64,000 nt of DNA from Aporrectodea caliginosa (Eukaryota > Annelida > Clitellata > Crassiclitellata > Lumbricidae), in NCBI GenBank assembly GCA_020284085.1, contig JACEVL010000004.1:695307-759306 (forward strand), read 5' to 3'. This document shows positions 1 to 10,753 of this stretch, in pieces. Position 1 is the first letter of the stretch; every line of letters starts with the position of its first letter. The notes under the pieces were generated by a model. That model did no database searches, was not told the origin of the DNA, and was given only the letters and a program-made list of their open reading frames with translations. A program made the translations under genes and the position numbers.

Positions 1-595
1 TAGAAACTCTAGCTCTTATCGCCACACCTATGCCCGCACGAATACACGTCTCTTCTCTATTAAATCAATTGGAGTAGCGATCTGGGAAAAAATTCCTATG
101 GAAATTCGCTTATCCCCCAGCATCTGGGTATTCAAAAAGAAATTAAGCACCTACCTTATACAATGTACTGTATTATAAACGACCTTGTCTGACCTTTCGC
201 CTGATTTGTGTGCATGGTAGTAGACCTACCTAATCTCTACTTAGTAAGCTAGTTAAGTATTTTTGTTTTATATTGTATATTGACTTAACAGTGTTGAGCA
301 ACTGTTTCAGTTTCACTTTCCTTTCCTTGTTTTCCTGTTTTTGATTCATTTAGTTTCTTTTCTGTTCTTTTACTTTAACTTTCACTTGGTCACTGCAAGT
401 ATGTTTTCAATTATAATCTTTCTTTAAAGGCCACCATTAATTTTCTAATGTAATCTGTAATTTGGTGTCCCTACTTAGCGGGATTCTTTATCCCTTTAGG
501 GCCTCCTTTTTTGTAGCCGTGTTGAAATTTATATGTAAACCTGATGATTTTGTTTAACTTGGTTGCAAAATAAACATTTTGATTGATTGATTTGA
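1..595 (+). mobile_element. LINE 3' end (CR1/jockey-like), 5'-truncated by the window edge
   Basis: Bases 2-178 encode the last residues of a non-LTR reverse transcriptase, including the patterns NTRLFSIKSIG and IWEKIP followed by FKKKLSTYL, then a stop. This tail is typical of CR1/jockey-like RT proteins. A 3' UTR follows and ends at a short TGATT repeat near 575-592. The UTR block around 478-510 recurs near 18285-18310, so the family has at least two copies here. No endonuclease is visible because the element enters from the left edge. Confidence 0.7.
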
Positions 596-630
596 TATAA
601 AAGAGAGGCCAAGAACAGAGCGCTGAGACA

Positions 631-805
631 ACCGGAAGTGCTCAAAATAAATTATAATACGCGTAATATGCGTGAAAAATGGCTGAATGGAAGCACTCAG
701 AGGGAATGAAGGGCTTCATTTGCATACCTACATCTTTGTATTTTGAATACCGGAAGTGATCAAAATAAATAATAATACGCGTAATCTGTGTGAAAATGGC
801 TGAAT
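631..805. repeat. Pair of about 58-bp direct repeats
   Basis: Bases 631-688 and 749-805 are near-identical. Both begin ACCGGAAGTG and end in GGCTGAAT, and they are separated by about 60 bases. I see no gene in 596-1250; the rest is AT-rich. Confidence 0.6.
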
Positions 806-1254
806 ACAGCATTACAACGTAAACCGATATATATGTATGGATATATATGTATGGATGTACATTTATACTATATAAACATGTGTAGGGATGATTTTGTGTA
901 TCTTTTATACATAGATTAGTTTCAAAACACACATAATCTTATATTTGTTTATCCAAAAAGTACAAAATGTACGCAATAATATACAATATTGCTAATTAAT
1001 GGGTTCTGTTGTTAAAAGTGATGTAATTTCGAGGTGCATTCACATAATGTACAACTAAATATACCATTCTGTGCAGAAATGAATGCTGAATCCAGTGCTA
1101 TATTACAAGTTATGATATGTAAAACCAAACACGAAATCCAGGGGTGGTGGTAACCACCCCCCTTGGTAGCCAGTGTTACAAAAAAGCTTGGTAGCCCAAG
1201 GGTTAAATAAACAATGGCTAATAACAAAATAACAAAATAACGGCAACACAGGGC

Positions 1255-3240
1255 ATGGTGCTCTAAAGACACTGAGAGTTCAGTAGGTATGATTTTAGTT
1301 TATTTTTAAACTGATGCAGCGTTGGCACGTTTTTTAGATCTGTCGGTAACATATTCCAAAAGATAGGACCATAAATTCTTATACTGTGTTGCCTAATCGT
1401 GGTGTTTGTGCTAATTTGGTGATACTTATTAGAGGACCGTGTGTGATGACTATGAACTTCTGAGTTTTTACTAAACCATCGATTGAAACCGCTTGGTAAT
1501 AAGCGCATGTGGAACCTGCACATAAATTCGCCCACTTGAAGCTTATTGATATTTTCAAAATGCAATACTCCCAGACTTATAAATAAATTTCGTGTGTGGG
1601 CTCTATAGGGTACGTTACATAATTATGATGCGTATAATGCGTTTCTGAAGGGTTGTCAAACAGGCCAATCTGGTACAATACGTAGATGCCCAAATAAGGT
1701 TGCAATATGACAGATAAGGATGGATTAGTAATAGTTTTAATTTAAGAGTATGTTTTTAGGAAGGAGATGTCAGATTCTGCAAATTATGCCAATATTTTTG
1801 GCCAATTTCTGTGAAATACAGGTTAGCCTACATGTTGTTTCCATGATAATTGATCATCAATGTAGACCCCCAAGAACTTAGCCGATGTCACGCTATTTAT
1901 GTTTTGGTTATCAATGTTAATAGAGAACGGATAGTCATGAACTGAAGCTATCTTCCTCTTTGAGCTAAATAGAATATAGTTCGGTTTTTTTAGATTCAAA
2001 GCTAGTTTATTTGCCTTAAACCATGTCCCCACTTTTGCAAGTTCCACATTTAGCCTATTAATCAGTTCAAGAAGTGAACTATCAGACATAAATACATTAG
2101 TGTCGTCTGCGAACATAATAAAGTGTAGGGCTGACGAGGCAAGATGGATGTCATTCACGTATAGCAGAAATAGCAGAGGGCCTAATATCTAGCCCTGTGG
2201 GACGCCACAATTTATAACAATTATATGTGAAGTAAACCCATTGTAGAGGACACATTGCCTTCTGCCCTTTAAGTAGTCTCTAATCCAGGCAAGACACATA
2301 CCCTTTATTCCATAGTGTTCTCGTTTTTAAGTAAAATTTCGTGATTCACCGTGTCAAAGGCCTTAGATAAGTCGAAAAACACCCCAATGGAGAAAAGATT
2401 TCTATCCCTTGCCTCTGAGATCTTGTCACACATTTCCAGGACAGCCATGTAAGTGGAAAGGCCTTTGCGAAAACCAAATTGGCCATTGAATAGAGTGTCT
2501 TTCATAGTTATGAAAGACATAATTCGTATGTGCATTACTTTTTCAAAGAATTTTTAAAAATATGGCAATATTGAAATAGGCCTATTATTTTCTATGCGCT
2601 TTTTGTCGCCCGTTTTAAAAACTGGAATGACTTTAGCAAGTTTCAGACTGTCCGGAATAATACCTGAGATAAGGGAGCAGTTTATTATCGCCGCTAAGGG
2701 AGCCGATATGGAATCAATCGAGCCTCTTGCAATTTTGGGGTTAATTTTATCCATTCCCTCACTTTGCGTTGTGTGGAATTCATTGGCGATCGAGACCAAT
2801 TCAGATGGTGAAGTTAATTCGATTCCTATTGAAGTTAGAGTAGAACTTTTTAAATAGTCCGTGTATGAAGCATCTGTAGGACTTATATTAGAGGCTAGTT
2901 TGGATCCAATTTCTGTAAAGAATTCATTAAATTTATTTGCTATGTGGTTCTTGTTCTTACATTCCTTATCATTAATATAAAATTAATCTGGCAGAGAGTT
3001 GGAATCGTCACCATGTATGAGTGTTTTTATTATACGCCATGTTTTATACAAATTGTTCTCACATTCCACAATTTTCATAGAGTAGTATTGTCTTTCTGCT
3101 TCTTTTCTAATACTCTTAAATTTATTTCTATAGATAACGAATTTTGTTCTATTTTCCTCTGAGGGGGATTTTATAAACATTTTGTAGAGACGAGATTTCT
3201 TTTTACAGGATTGTAAAAGGGCCTTAGTCATCCATGGCTG
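1255..3240 (-). mobile_element. 5'-truncated non-LTR retrotransposon (CR1/jockey-like) with decayed RT
   Basis: Read on the minus strand, 3231 to 1263 encodes in order: a pre-RT linker (2983-3231), the start of the RT domain with a KVIPVFKTGDK motif (2554-2799), the QFGFRKG and VFFDLSKAFDTVNH motifs (2305-2535), the catalytic FADD box with SAKFLGV after it (1823-2158), and the C-terminal IFWNMLP region (1263-1565). Stops and frameshifts separate the blocks, so it is a pseudogene. The APE endonuclease is missing. The catalytic box reads FADD, a common variant of YADD. It ends about 160 bases short of the candidate FN2-like exon. Confidence 0.85.
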
Positions 3241-3400
3241 CTTAATAGCCTTGCTACTTAACTACCTTGGAAGAAATTGTTATTATGTTGTCATCAAGTC
3301 TTTTTAGTCTGGTGATTATAAAACCCCAAAAATGGTGCGCTGTGTCATCTCACATAGGCTAAGCCTTCCCTTCGCAAGTTGTTGTATAAATATAATTCAC

Positions 3401-3544
3401 CTGATAACTTTCTCTTGCATGGTGCTAGAGTTCGATTGGCAATCAGACAGGCATTGCATCCATCACCAATTAGGTTCACGGCACATTCGTTGTATAGACG
3501 ACCACCATAAGTGAACGGCAATGAACAGTTCTCGGCAGGAATTC
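3401..3544 (-). CDS. Candidate exon of a secreted fibronectin-type-II-like protein
   Basis: The minus strand has an acceptor ending in CACAG, a 144-base open stretch and a GTGAAT donor, giving a symmetrical phase 1-1 exon. The peptide contains ENCSLPFTYGGRLYNEC, which matches the first half of the fibronectin type II signature (C-x2-PF-x-aromatic-x7-C). The third Cys follows at the normal 11-residue spacing, but Ala replaces the Trp before it, and the last half is short. It joins in frame to the candidate signal-peptide exon at 7345-7426. The next 3' exon was not found. A decayed or unrelated open frame remains possible. Confidence 0.4.
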
Positions 3545-4017
3545 CTGTGCATAACATTAAGTTACGGGTTTTAGAACATTTAATATTTCTGAAACCTAAT
3601 CTGATGTGACCCTACATGTATGTAATCTCAAGTGATGTAATCTAGTGATACTGACGAATGTTATCTAATGTGTTAGGCCTATAATCTAATCTAGTCGTCC
3701 AAACAACATCAATTGCAGAATTGAAGACGAAAATTTAGTGCTTACCTGTGTAAGGTTGATCTGACTGAGCCTGAAAAAGGAAACATTATCATTATTATTA
3801 CTTTATTAGTGGTCCATTGATGATAAACTTAGACTGAAGTAGATATTTTAAAAGGTCGTGGATGCAGTCACGCCCGACGTGAGCCTATGCACAAGACTAG
3901 AATCACGCCCGCTACGCAGTTGGTCAATGCATGTCACATGATTTTGTGCACGTGAAAGGAGCCGACCGATAAACACTCAGGAATGCGGATTGTTCACCAT
4001 GTTTTCCAATGACGACA

Positions 4018-4115
4018 CTAACCCTAACCCTGACCCTAACCGAACTTCACGACGCCTAACCTGACCTTAAACGACTTTCACGGCCCCTAACCTGACCCTT
4101 ACCGACCCTCAAGAT
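4018..4115. repeat. Degenerate interstitial telomere-like repeat
   Basis: The stretch contains CCCTAACCCTGACCCTAACC followed by variants such as CCTAACCTGACC spaced by 8-20 bases. This is the complement of TTAGGG-like repeats, heavily mutated. It sits in non-coding sequence (3545-4370) with no other recognised content apart from TTCG/TTCA simple repeats at 4262-4330. Confidence 0.5.
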
Positions 4116-4367
4116 TTCCACCATTTCAAAATTCCAAGGGAAGTGAGCACGTACACGTGACGTGTTTTAGACAATAACGTGAGGGAGTGAATGTAGTGGG
4201 CTACTGGGTTTCCGCTAACGTCCGGGGTGTGAACGGATCCACTACGACTTTAAGAACCAAGTCAGTCGATTATTCATTCATTTGATCGTTCGTTCATTCG
4301 TTCGTTCATTCGTTCGTTCATATATTCATTAGTTAGGCCTAGTGTTATTGTGGATTAGTTAGTTATA

Positions 4368-4615
4368 ACAGTTTCGGACTGCCACAGCACAACATTGTGC
4401 CTATGCCTCTGTTGGCCCTTTGTTGTGGAATGACCTTCCTGCTATAGCCTAACTCGAGCTGTGATGCTATCTGGGGGCACTACTGTTTCTTTCTGCTCGT
4501 TCTCTTAAGACCTTTCTTTTTTCGAGGGGCCCTTAGCACTGGAAGCGCCTCTGATTAGGTTGTACTGTGAGAGGCGCTTTATAAATCAGTAAATAGAATA
4601 TAGAATAGAATAGTT
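4368..4615 (+). mobile_element. L2/CR1-like LINE 3' fragment
   Basis: This fragment has the C-terminal RT tail in decayed frames, then the usual 3' signature: a GCGCCTCT block, a GGCGCTTTATAAAT block and an AATAGA-repeat tail near 4590-4613. The same tail architecture recurs at 8400, 32620, 35160 and 42520. Confidence 0.6.
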
Positions 4616-7204
4616 AGGTTAGCATTTGGTTGGTTGCTTATAACGATGGCCGTTGATAGTCTGGAAAAAGTGTTTGGCATTACACTGTTACCTGATGATG
4701 GATGCACGACTGAGATGGTCCATAACACTTTGGTCGGTTGAAGAAGATGTCGCTGCGATGGTGATTTAGAAACTCACAGCCGGAATAAATATCATGTTGC
4801 AGCTGTGGAGGCAGGAAATAATTTTGTGTCTACTTTCCATAATCCGGCACTTGAAGTGATCAATCAGGTTAGCACTCAGCGATTAAGTCAAGTAAACGAG
4901 AACAGAGAGCGCCTTAGACCAATTGTTAAAACAATTGTTTTCCTGGGGCGACAGAACTTGCCTTTTCGGGGTCACAGAGATGACGGACCCTTAGGAGTAG
5001 AAAGCAACACTGTCACTGAACTGAGAAATGAGGGAAATTTTAGGGAATTGTTGCGTTTTCGAATTGAATCAGGTGACAGCGCCTTAGGCACTCAAATGAG
5101 AAATGTAAATTCGCGAGCAACATACATTAGCAAAACAACACAGAATCAAATTATTGATTGTTGTGGCCAGGAAATAACATGTATTATCCTAGAAAGAGTG
5201 AAAGCTGCAAAATATTATAGCATTTTTTTCGATGAAACAACAGATATTTCCCACACATCACAAATGAGTTTATCATTGAGATATATCCATGATGGGTGTG
5301 TTCGTGAAGATTTTTTGACATTTATAGATGCTCACAAAATATATTATGATACTGATTCACTAGAACCTATTCTTAGTGGTAAAGTTTTGGGTCAAACAGT
5401 TGTTAAACAGCTAAATGACTTTTCTCTGGATCTTGCATACTGTGTTGGTATCGGAACGGACGGATGCAGTGTAATGACTTCCAAGCAATGTGGCGCTGTG
5501 CATGAAATACAGTCTCTTGCCTCTAATGCAGTGCGATGCCCATGCTTTAACCATGCATTGAATTTATCAGTGTGCAAATCATCTGTAGTTCAAAGTGTTA
5601 GAAATTCTGTTTCTGTTATGAAAGAAGTTGTTTCATTTTTTACTGCTTCTGCCAAAAGAAATTTTGTACTGAAAAGCGTTCTTAAGGGTCAGTTGTTGGG
5701 GATTTGTGATACTCGATGGGTTGAAAGACATGATGCTGTACTGCAATTTCGATGTTCTCTTCCAGAAATTGTAAAGAGTCTCACTATTGTTTCCAAGTGG
5801 GAAGAACGTGATTCTTCAAGTAAAGCCAATGGGCTAATACATGCCATATGTTGTAGTGATTTCATTCTCACAATTTTCTGCCTTTGTGACGTATTATCTG
5901 TTACGCTTCCATTAAGCAGGTTGCTGCAGACAGTATCTCTTGATCTGCAATCTGCAGCAACTAGTGTTGCGGATGTTATAGCAGTTTTGGAGGATAAACG
6001 AAACAATTGCTTGTCATTATTTGATACGATATTTGATGATGCTGAAATATTCATTGACGCAGCTGAGTTAGATGTTGAACTGTCGTTACCGAGATTAGTG
6101 AAGAAGCAAATGAACAGGCCTAATTATCCAGCAACTACTCCAAAGGAGTATTACAGAAGGGCTATTTACCTTCCATTGCTTGACTCCATTACTGTTGATC
6201 TGAAGACTCGTTTTCAGTCAGAAACACTCGATATGTTTGAATTGACTAAGATTCCATCAAATGTTGTGAAACTTTCAAATAATGCCGATGATAAGTTGGT
6301 TCAGCATTGTGTGTCACGAATACTGAATTTGTATAGCAATTTACTGGATGTCAGCTCAAATCGAGAACTTCTGCATGTAAAGCTTGTTGCAGAATTGCAG
6401 TTATGGAGGGTAAAGTGGTTGCGTTTTGCCACTGATGTCAGCTGCTTCCCTCAAACAGTGTGTGATGCTCTTGTTGCATGTGAAAAAGATAAGGTGATAT
6501 ATCCCACAATTCACAGCTTGCTTTCCATTTTGCTAACACTTCCTGTGAGCGTTGCCACTGCAGAACGAAGTTTTTCCACGTTAAGGAGATTGAAAAACTG
6601 GCTCCGGTCACGAATGTGCGAAGATAGACTAACTGGTTTAGCTTTGATGACAATTCATCGAGAAATTGTTATGGATATTGACAATATCATTGATCGGTAT
6701 GCGCGAAGCAGAAAGCGTTTAATGGAATTTGTTGTCTAAATTACTGTTCAACAGTAGCCTATATGAGAATTGTACGTTGTTTTGATATTCAAAGGGTAGT
6801 TCAGTACTTCAGTTTGGTCTGAAACTAATGATTTGTTATTTTGACCAGTGCAGTATAAGTGTGTTGATGGACTAATTGTCAGACATATTGATTAAAGGTT
6901 TTTTATGTGAAATAATGTGGCTTGTTTTCAATGCACGTAATTTACTTTTGAACCGTATTATGTTCAATTTATCATACATTTATATGATTGAATAATCCCC
7001 GAAATATATTGCCAAAAACAGGCCTCCTTTGATCTCAAATGCTGCAAAATGCGTTTGCGTCTGGGGCTCCGCCCCAGACCCCGCTGGGGAGCTTACGACG
7101 CTCCCCCAAACCCCTAATCGTAAGGGGCTTCGCGCCTTCGGCGCGAGCAACTCTCCACTCAAGGCGAATTCGCCCCCCAAAATAATAGCCTAGATCCGCC
7201 ACTG
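4616..7204 (+). mobile_element. hAT-superfamily DNA transposon, near-complete
   Basis: The element encodes the transposase at 4805-6739 and ends on the right with CCTAGATCCGCCACTG at 7189-7204, an hAT-type terminal sequence. Its subterminal region (7060-7165) is built of GC-rich hairpins such as CTGGGGC...GCCCCAG and GGCGCGAAG-type palindromes. I could not find the matching left terminus, so the left boundary is only a guess and may be deleted. The element lies between the two candidate exons of the FN2-like gene. Confidence 0.7.
4805..6739 (+). CDS. hAT transposase (DUF4371 plus hAT C-terminal dimerisation domain)
   Basis: This is one uninterrupted 644-residue frame. The N-terminal third resembles DUF4371 of ZMYM-type hAT transposases (RERLRPIVKTIVFLGRQNL, then ATYISKTTQNQIID and FFDETTDISH). 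The middle carries the second acidic site in VGIGTDGCSVM. The C-terminus has the dimerisation motif VATAERSFSTLRRLKNWL with the catalytic Glu. The frame stays open upstream to a TGA near 4740, and the residues just before the GTG start (HSRNKYHVAAVEA) look like the end of a TTF-type zinc finger. The true N-terminus is therefore probably disrupted by that stop. The rest of the frame is intact, which suggests a fairly recent insertion. Confidence 0.85.
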   Translation: MEAGNNFVSTFHNPALEVINQVSTQRLSQVNENRERLRPIVKTIVFLGRQNLPFRGHRDDGPLGVESNTVTELRNEGNFRELLRFRIESGDSALGTQMRNVNSRATYISKTTQNQIIDCCGQEITCIILERVKAAKYYSIFFDETTDISHTSQMSLSLRYIHDGCVREDFLTFIDAHKIYYDTDSLEPILSGKVLGQTVVKQLNDFSLDLAYCVGIGTDGCSVMTSKQCGAVHEIQSLASNAVRCPCFNHALNLSVCKSSVVQSVRNSVSVMKEVVSFFTASAKRNFVLKSVLKGQLLGICDTRWVERHDAVLQFRCSLPEIVKSLTIVSKWEERDSSSKANGLIHAICCSDFILTIFCLCDVLSVTLPLSRLLQTVSLDLQSAATSVADVIAVLEDKRNNCLSLFDTIFDDAEIFIDAAELDVELSLPRLVKKQMNRPNYPATTPKEYYRRAIYLPLLDSITVDLKTRFQSETLDMFELTKIPSNVVKLSNNADDKLVQHCVSRILNLYSNLLDVSSNRELLHVKLVAELQLWRVKWLRFATDVSCFPQTVCDALVACEKDKVIYPTIHSLLSILLTLPVSVATAERSFSTLRRLKNWLRSRMCEDRLTGLALMTIHREIVMDIDNIIDRYARSRKRLMEFVV

Positions 7205-7344
7205 ATGTCGCATGTTTTGTTCATGTTGTTGTAGTTGAAGTTCTCGCAGTCGGAGGATCGTTGACACTCGAGAGCACAGTCCAGAGCGGAGTTCAAGGAC
7301 AGCGAATCAGAATCCAGGCGGAACTTCTACCACTTGGAACTCAC

Positions 7345-7426
7345 GTACTTCTACTATTATGGCCTGAGAAAAGCCGGACATTCCAACAGCAAAGCAGAAT
7401 ATCATGCAAAATGTAAAGCATATCAT
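7345..7426 (-). CDS. Candidate signal-peptide exon of the FN2-like secreted protein
   Basis: On the minus strand an ATG (7424-7426) opens 27 codons of strongly hydrophobic peptide (MICFTFCMIFCFAVGMSG...), ending at a strong GTGAGT donor in phase 1. The exon at 3401-3544 starts in the matching phase, so the join gives a signal peptide, a short spacer and the FN2-like module. The intron of about 3.8 kb contains the hAT element. No upstream exon is needed if this ATG is used. The assignment rests on splice phase and composition only. Confidence 0.4.
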
Positions 7427-8069
7427 TTTCCCTAGACAATACTTTTGCCACGTAATGTGATCTGTTTTACTGTGCCTGGGCTTCTGTCGAACAGACTCAT
7501 GGAACCAGCCTAATAATATTATGACGTTTTGAGCAGGAATATTGGCATGTAGACTTATCGAGGGAATGAATACAAAACAATGTTGCCTTTCCTTCAATAC
7601 CTGCAATATGAATATTAAAACAGGATTTGTTTGACTGTCAAATTGAAAAGCAAGTATCGATCTGTTTCCCCATTTGTATGACTGTGAAACTGAACAGGGC
7701 GGCTCTGTTAACAACTGTCGGTCAGAAGTTGTAGGCTAGGCCTATTGAAGAGGTATGCGCGGAGACCCTATAGAGCTGCTGCACATTTCGTAACAGCTTA
7801 TCACGGGTTCATTCCGTATGTATACATGTACGAGTCGAGTGGGCTTAGACGAGTATACGTGATCGACTGTATAAATTATGTATGCGATGGTTAACACCGG
7901 CGCCATTGCAGTCGATAAGTGAATAGTTCAGCAAACTCCATTGTTTCTATTGTAAATGGATTCCTGCTTTCTGATTGGTCCGCTGACATGGACGCCACTT
8001 CGTTCCACTATTGTTAATGAGTTCATAGCAACCGGCGGTGCTTGACTAGAACTATACACTGATTTCTAT
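7427..8069. other. Non-coding stretch, nothing recognised
   Basis: This is the presumed 5' flank of the FN2-like candidate. I see no convincing coding region or repeat. Confidence 0.4.
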
Positions 8070-8089
8070 ATGATGTACTGGATCATCGG

Positions 8090-8441
8090 ATTATCGGATC
8101 ATCACTTTGATCTGGGGGTCATTGCTGGGCCTCGCCCCTGCCTATCTTCGCGACCTCTGCTGCCCTACCTTGAGTGCTTTGCATGGGTCGTCGCTCTCTG
8201 CGCTCTGCTGAGCAGGGCGTGCTCGTCTTCCCTGTTGCCCACACAGCTACTCAGCAGAATCGCGCCTTCTCAGTGGTTGGCCTCTCGATCTGGAACTTGC
8301 TCCCTTTGGCGCTGCGCTCGCTCCCCAGGATCCACTCTGACTCTGTTTATTCTCACCTCAAAACTGTCCTTTTCATCCATGGTGGGCTCGGGAGCGCTCC
8401 TGAGTAGCAACCTTGAAGGGGCGCTATATAAATCTTCGTAA
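8090..8441 (+). mobile_element. L2-like LINE, 3' terminal fragment
   Basis: The frame carries the RT C-terminal patterns RAFSVVGLSIWNLLP and SHLKTVLF, then a stop and GGGGCGCTATATAAAT. Two overlapping open frames show that the RT frame is shifted. It is 5'-truncated and ends in an ATGA repeat. Confidence 0.75.
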
Positions 8442-8575
8442 TGAATGAATGAATGAATGAATGAATGAATGAATGAATGAATGAATGAATGAATGAAATG
8501 AACGAATGAACGAATGAACGAATGAATGAATGAATGAATGAATGAATGAATGAATGAATGAATGAATGAATGATG
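8442..8575. repeat. (ATGA)n microsatellite, LINE tail
   Basis: About 130 bases of ATGA units with some ACGA variants sit directly behind the L2-like LINE, so this is an expanded LINE tail. Confidence 0.95.
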
Positions 8576-9091
8576 AATGGTGCCATTCCTACTTTTATGG
8601 TAGGATGAATTCTGGATTAAGTTGGGCCTATCCTGATGAAAGGAATTTTTCTAGGGCCTAAAATAATATGCTAGCCCAATATCTATAGGGTCTAATATTG
8701 GCGACGGAACCAAGACGACAGACCACAGACAGACCAATTAGACTAAACATCAATCAACTGTTCAGGCGTCAGACGTAGCAAACTGTTTTTATGCATAGCC
8801 TAAAGCTGATACTTTCCACAGCGAATCATTAATCCGTGTCTAATGACCGCATTAAGCCGCAAGTAGCTAGATTTACATAAATTTTCTGGAATAGTCAAAT
8901 GATAGGCCTAGTATTTGCAAACTTTTTCTTCTGTTCGTCTACTACTTTAGCCGTATGGTTATGGTGATGATCCATTAATAACATTCCTCTAAGATAAAAA
9001 GCGATAGTCTGCAATGTTACAAACAAAATGGTATGAAATATGTAAACAACTAAGCCGATAAAAAAAGTTATAACAACATTATCTGTTAAGT
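8576..9091. other. Non-coding stretch, nothing recognised
   Basis: AT-rich sequence with one TAGGCCTA palindrome at 8903. No gene is seen. Confidence 0.4.
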
Positions 9092-9189
9092 AATGTCAAC
9101 TGGCAGTCTACTGGCACGACCCGCGCAATGCTGTATCACTTATGCCTGGCTCCAGAGCAAACATTTTCGGCGCTCGCTAATCCCCCCAC

Positions 9190-9335
9190 TCACACATTCT
9201 AGTAGGTCCCCCCAACTTCTAGACCGTGGTTGCGCCTCTGCTCACAATTTTCAAAAGTTGGGGATGGTCTCAAGCTGTTCGAAAGTTGGGGGGACACGTC
9301 CCACGGGTCCCATAGGGTGGTTGCGCCTATGCATG
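9190..9335. repeat. Small inverted-repeat element remnant
   Basis: CCCCCCAACTT (9208-9218) faces AAGTTGGGGGG (9283-9293), and GGTTGCGCCTCTG/GGTTGCGCCTATG occurs twice (9228, 9320). This looks like the end of a non-autonomous DNA transposon, but target duplications were not found. Confidence 0.4.
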
Positions 9336-10634
9336 TTACGTCGCAAGACTACCATTTTAACGGGTCTTGGCCGGATTGATATGCAGGTTCTTACTTTTTG
9401 CTCAGGAAGAGATATTCTGGAGCTCATTCTGTGCCGTTCCAATGTTTCGCGAGTCAATGAGTAAGTAAGAATCGTCCACGTATTCTGGGGGCCGATTCTG
9501 GTCGTTCACTGGATGAAGATCCGCCATTCCGGTGATGAATTTAGGGATGGGGGTTAGGAACCGATCCATGGACCACGCTGGCGTTGGTCTCAACCGAGGA
9601 TGTGAGGCCTTCAAAACTACAAGTCTTGTAACGACGTAACGTGCCTTCTGTCGTCGAGTAATTTCTGAATGCGTTGCGTGGCGGAATCTTCCGCCGCAGA
9701 AGCACCACGCTATTCGGCTATAGGGCATAGTAAGCCTAAGCGTGCAAGGACGATTCCTGACTATAAAAACTGCTGGGTTGCAGTGTCAACTGTCCAATGC
9801 TAATCCCTTACATTTACATGTACGAGTCCTGTGAAGCCCTGAACAGAAAATAACCAAACCCAATTGCAATAATTTTTTTGATCTCGGCCACTATGTAGGA
9901 CTAAAATTAATTTGTTGAGATGCTATAGCAAGCTTTTAGTTCTAGTAGGCTAACTCTGTAACTCCGTTATATGTGAGTAAATTGTGTATTATTGCAAACT
10001 ACCACACATTATCGTAAAAGGAATAAACAACGCCTTGCGATTAAATAAGGCAAAAGACATGATAATACAACAATAGTCAACCCCCCCCCATAAAATGAAT
10101 TTTAAAGCACGTCGTGCACAGAGCAAAAGTGACTTAAAATAAAATATAACAGTTACAAATGTCAGATTCATCTATCGAGTTCAATATCTGCGATACGAGA
10201 TGATTATTATTAAACTTTAGTGAACTATAATAATGCCTATCTATCTGGTTAGTGTAAGAGTAGAGATTGGTTCATTTGTCACAAACACAAGTTGGGATGC
10301 AATAATAGTTATATGGCATATGGACTAATGTACACATGTATTGTATACGCAAGTGTCTGAAAATGCTAAATAAATACATTATAAAGAGAAAGGTTTCAAG
10401 ACCTGGTGACATATTACAGACCCGTAGCTTTCAAGGTTAGGCTTGAGTTTTTATCCTTGGCTAAAGCAACTGAAGCTAAGGCAACTAACGCAAAGGATAC
10501 ATTGCATCAGGGAGGATTTTGTGTGTGTGAATGTGCGCGCGCGCGTGTGTTTCTTGATACAGGCATACATACAATAAGCCAGAAAACAATTTGGATTTGC
10601 ATATAGGTCTAAACTGATTTAGATTTCTTTAAGT

Positions 10635-10753
10635 TCAGAGGTGATTTATCGCTAAAACGATGCAAATGAGTGCAGCAAATTGGGGTTCAAGTTTTCCTGG
10701 TGCAGCCGATATCAAAATGTTGCCGAGGTCCGACGAGTGTATGAGCACAACGC
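10635..10753 (-). CDS. Nicotinamidase-like copy 1, exon 5 (C-terminus)
   Basis: Acceptor TTGTAG, then VVLIHSSDLGNIL and a hydrophobic tail before TGA. The same exon with the same ending is present in copy 2. Confidence 0.8.

Noticed and set aside
7307..7714. The full 135-residue minus-strand frame as a single-exon gene
   Set aside because: Only the part from 7426 to 7345 looks like coding sequence (signal peptide then donor). The upstream residues have no recognisable character.
9402..9728. 108-residue minus-strand frame as a gene
   Set aside because: No domain, no splice context and no conservation with another copy in the window.
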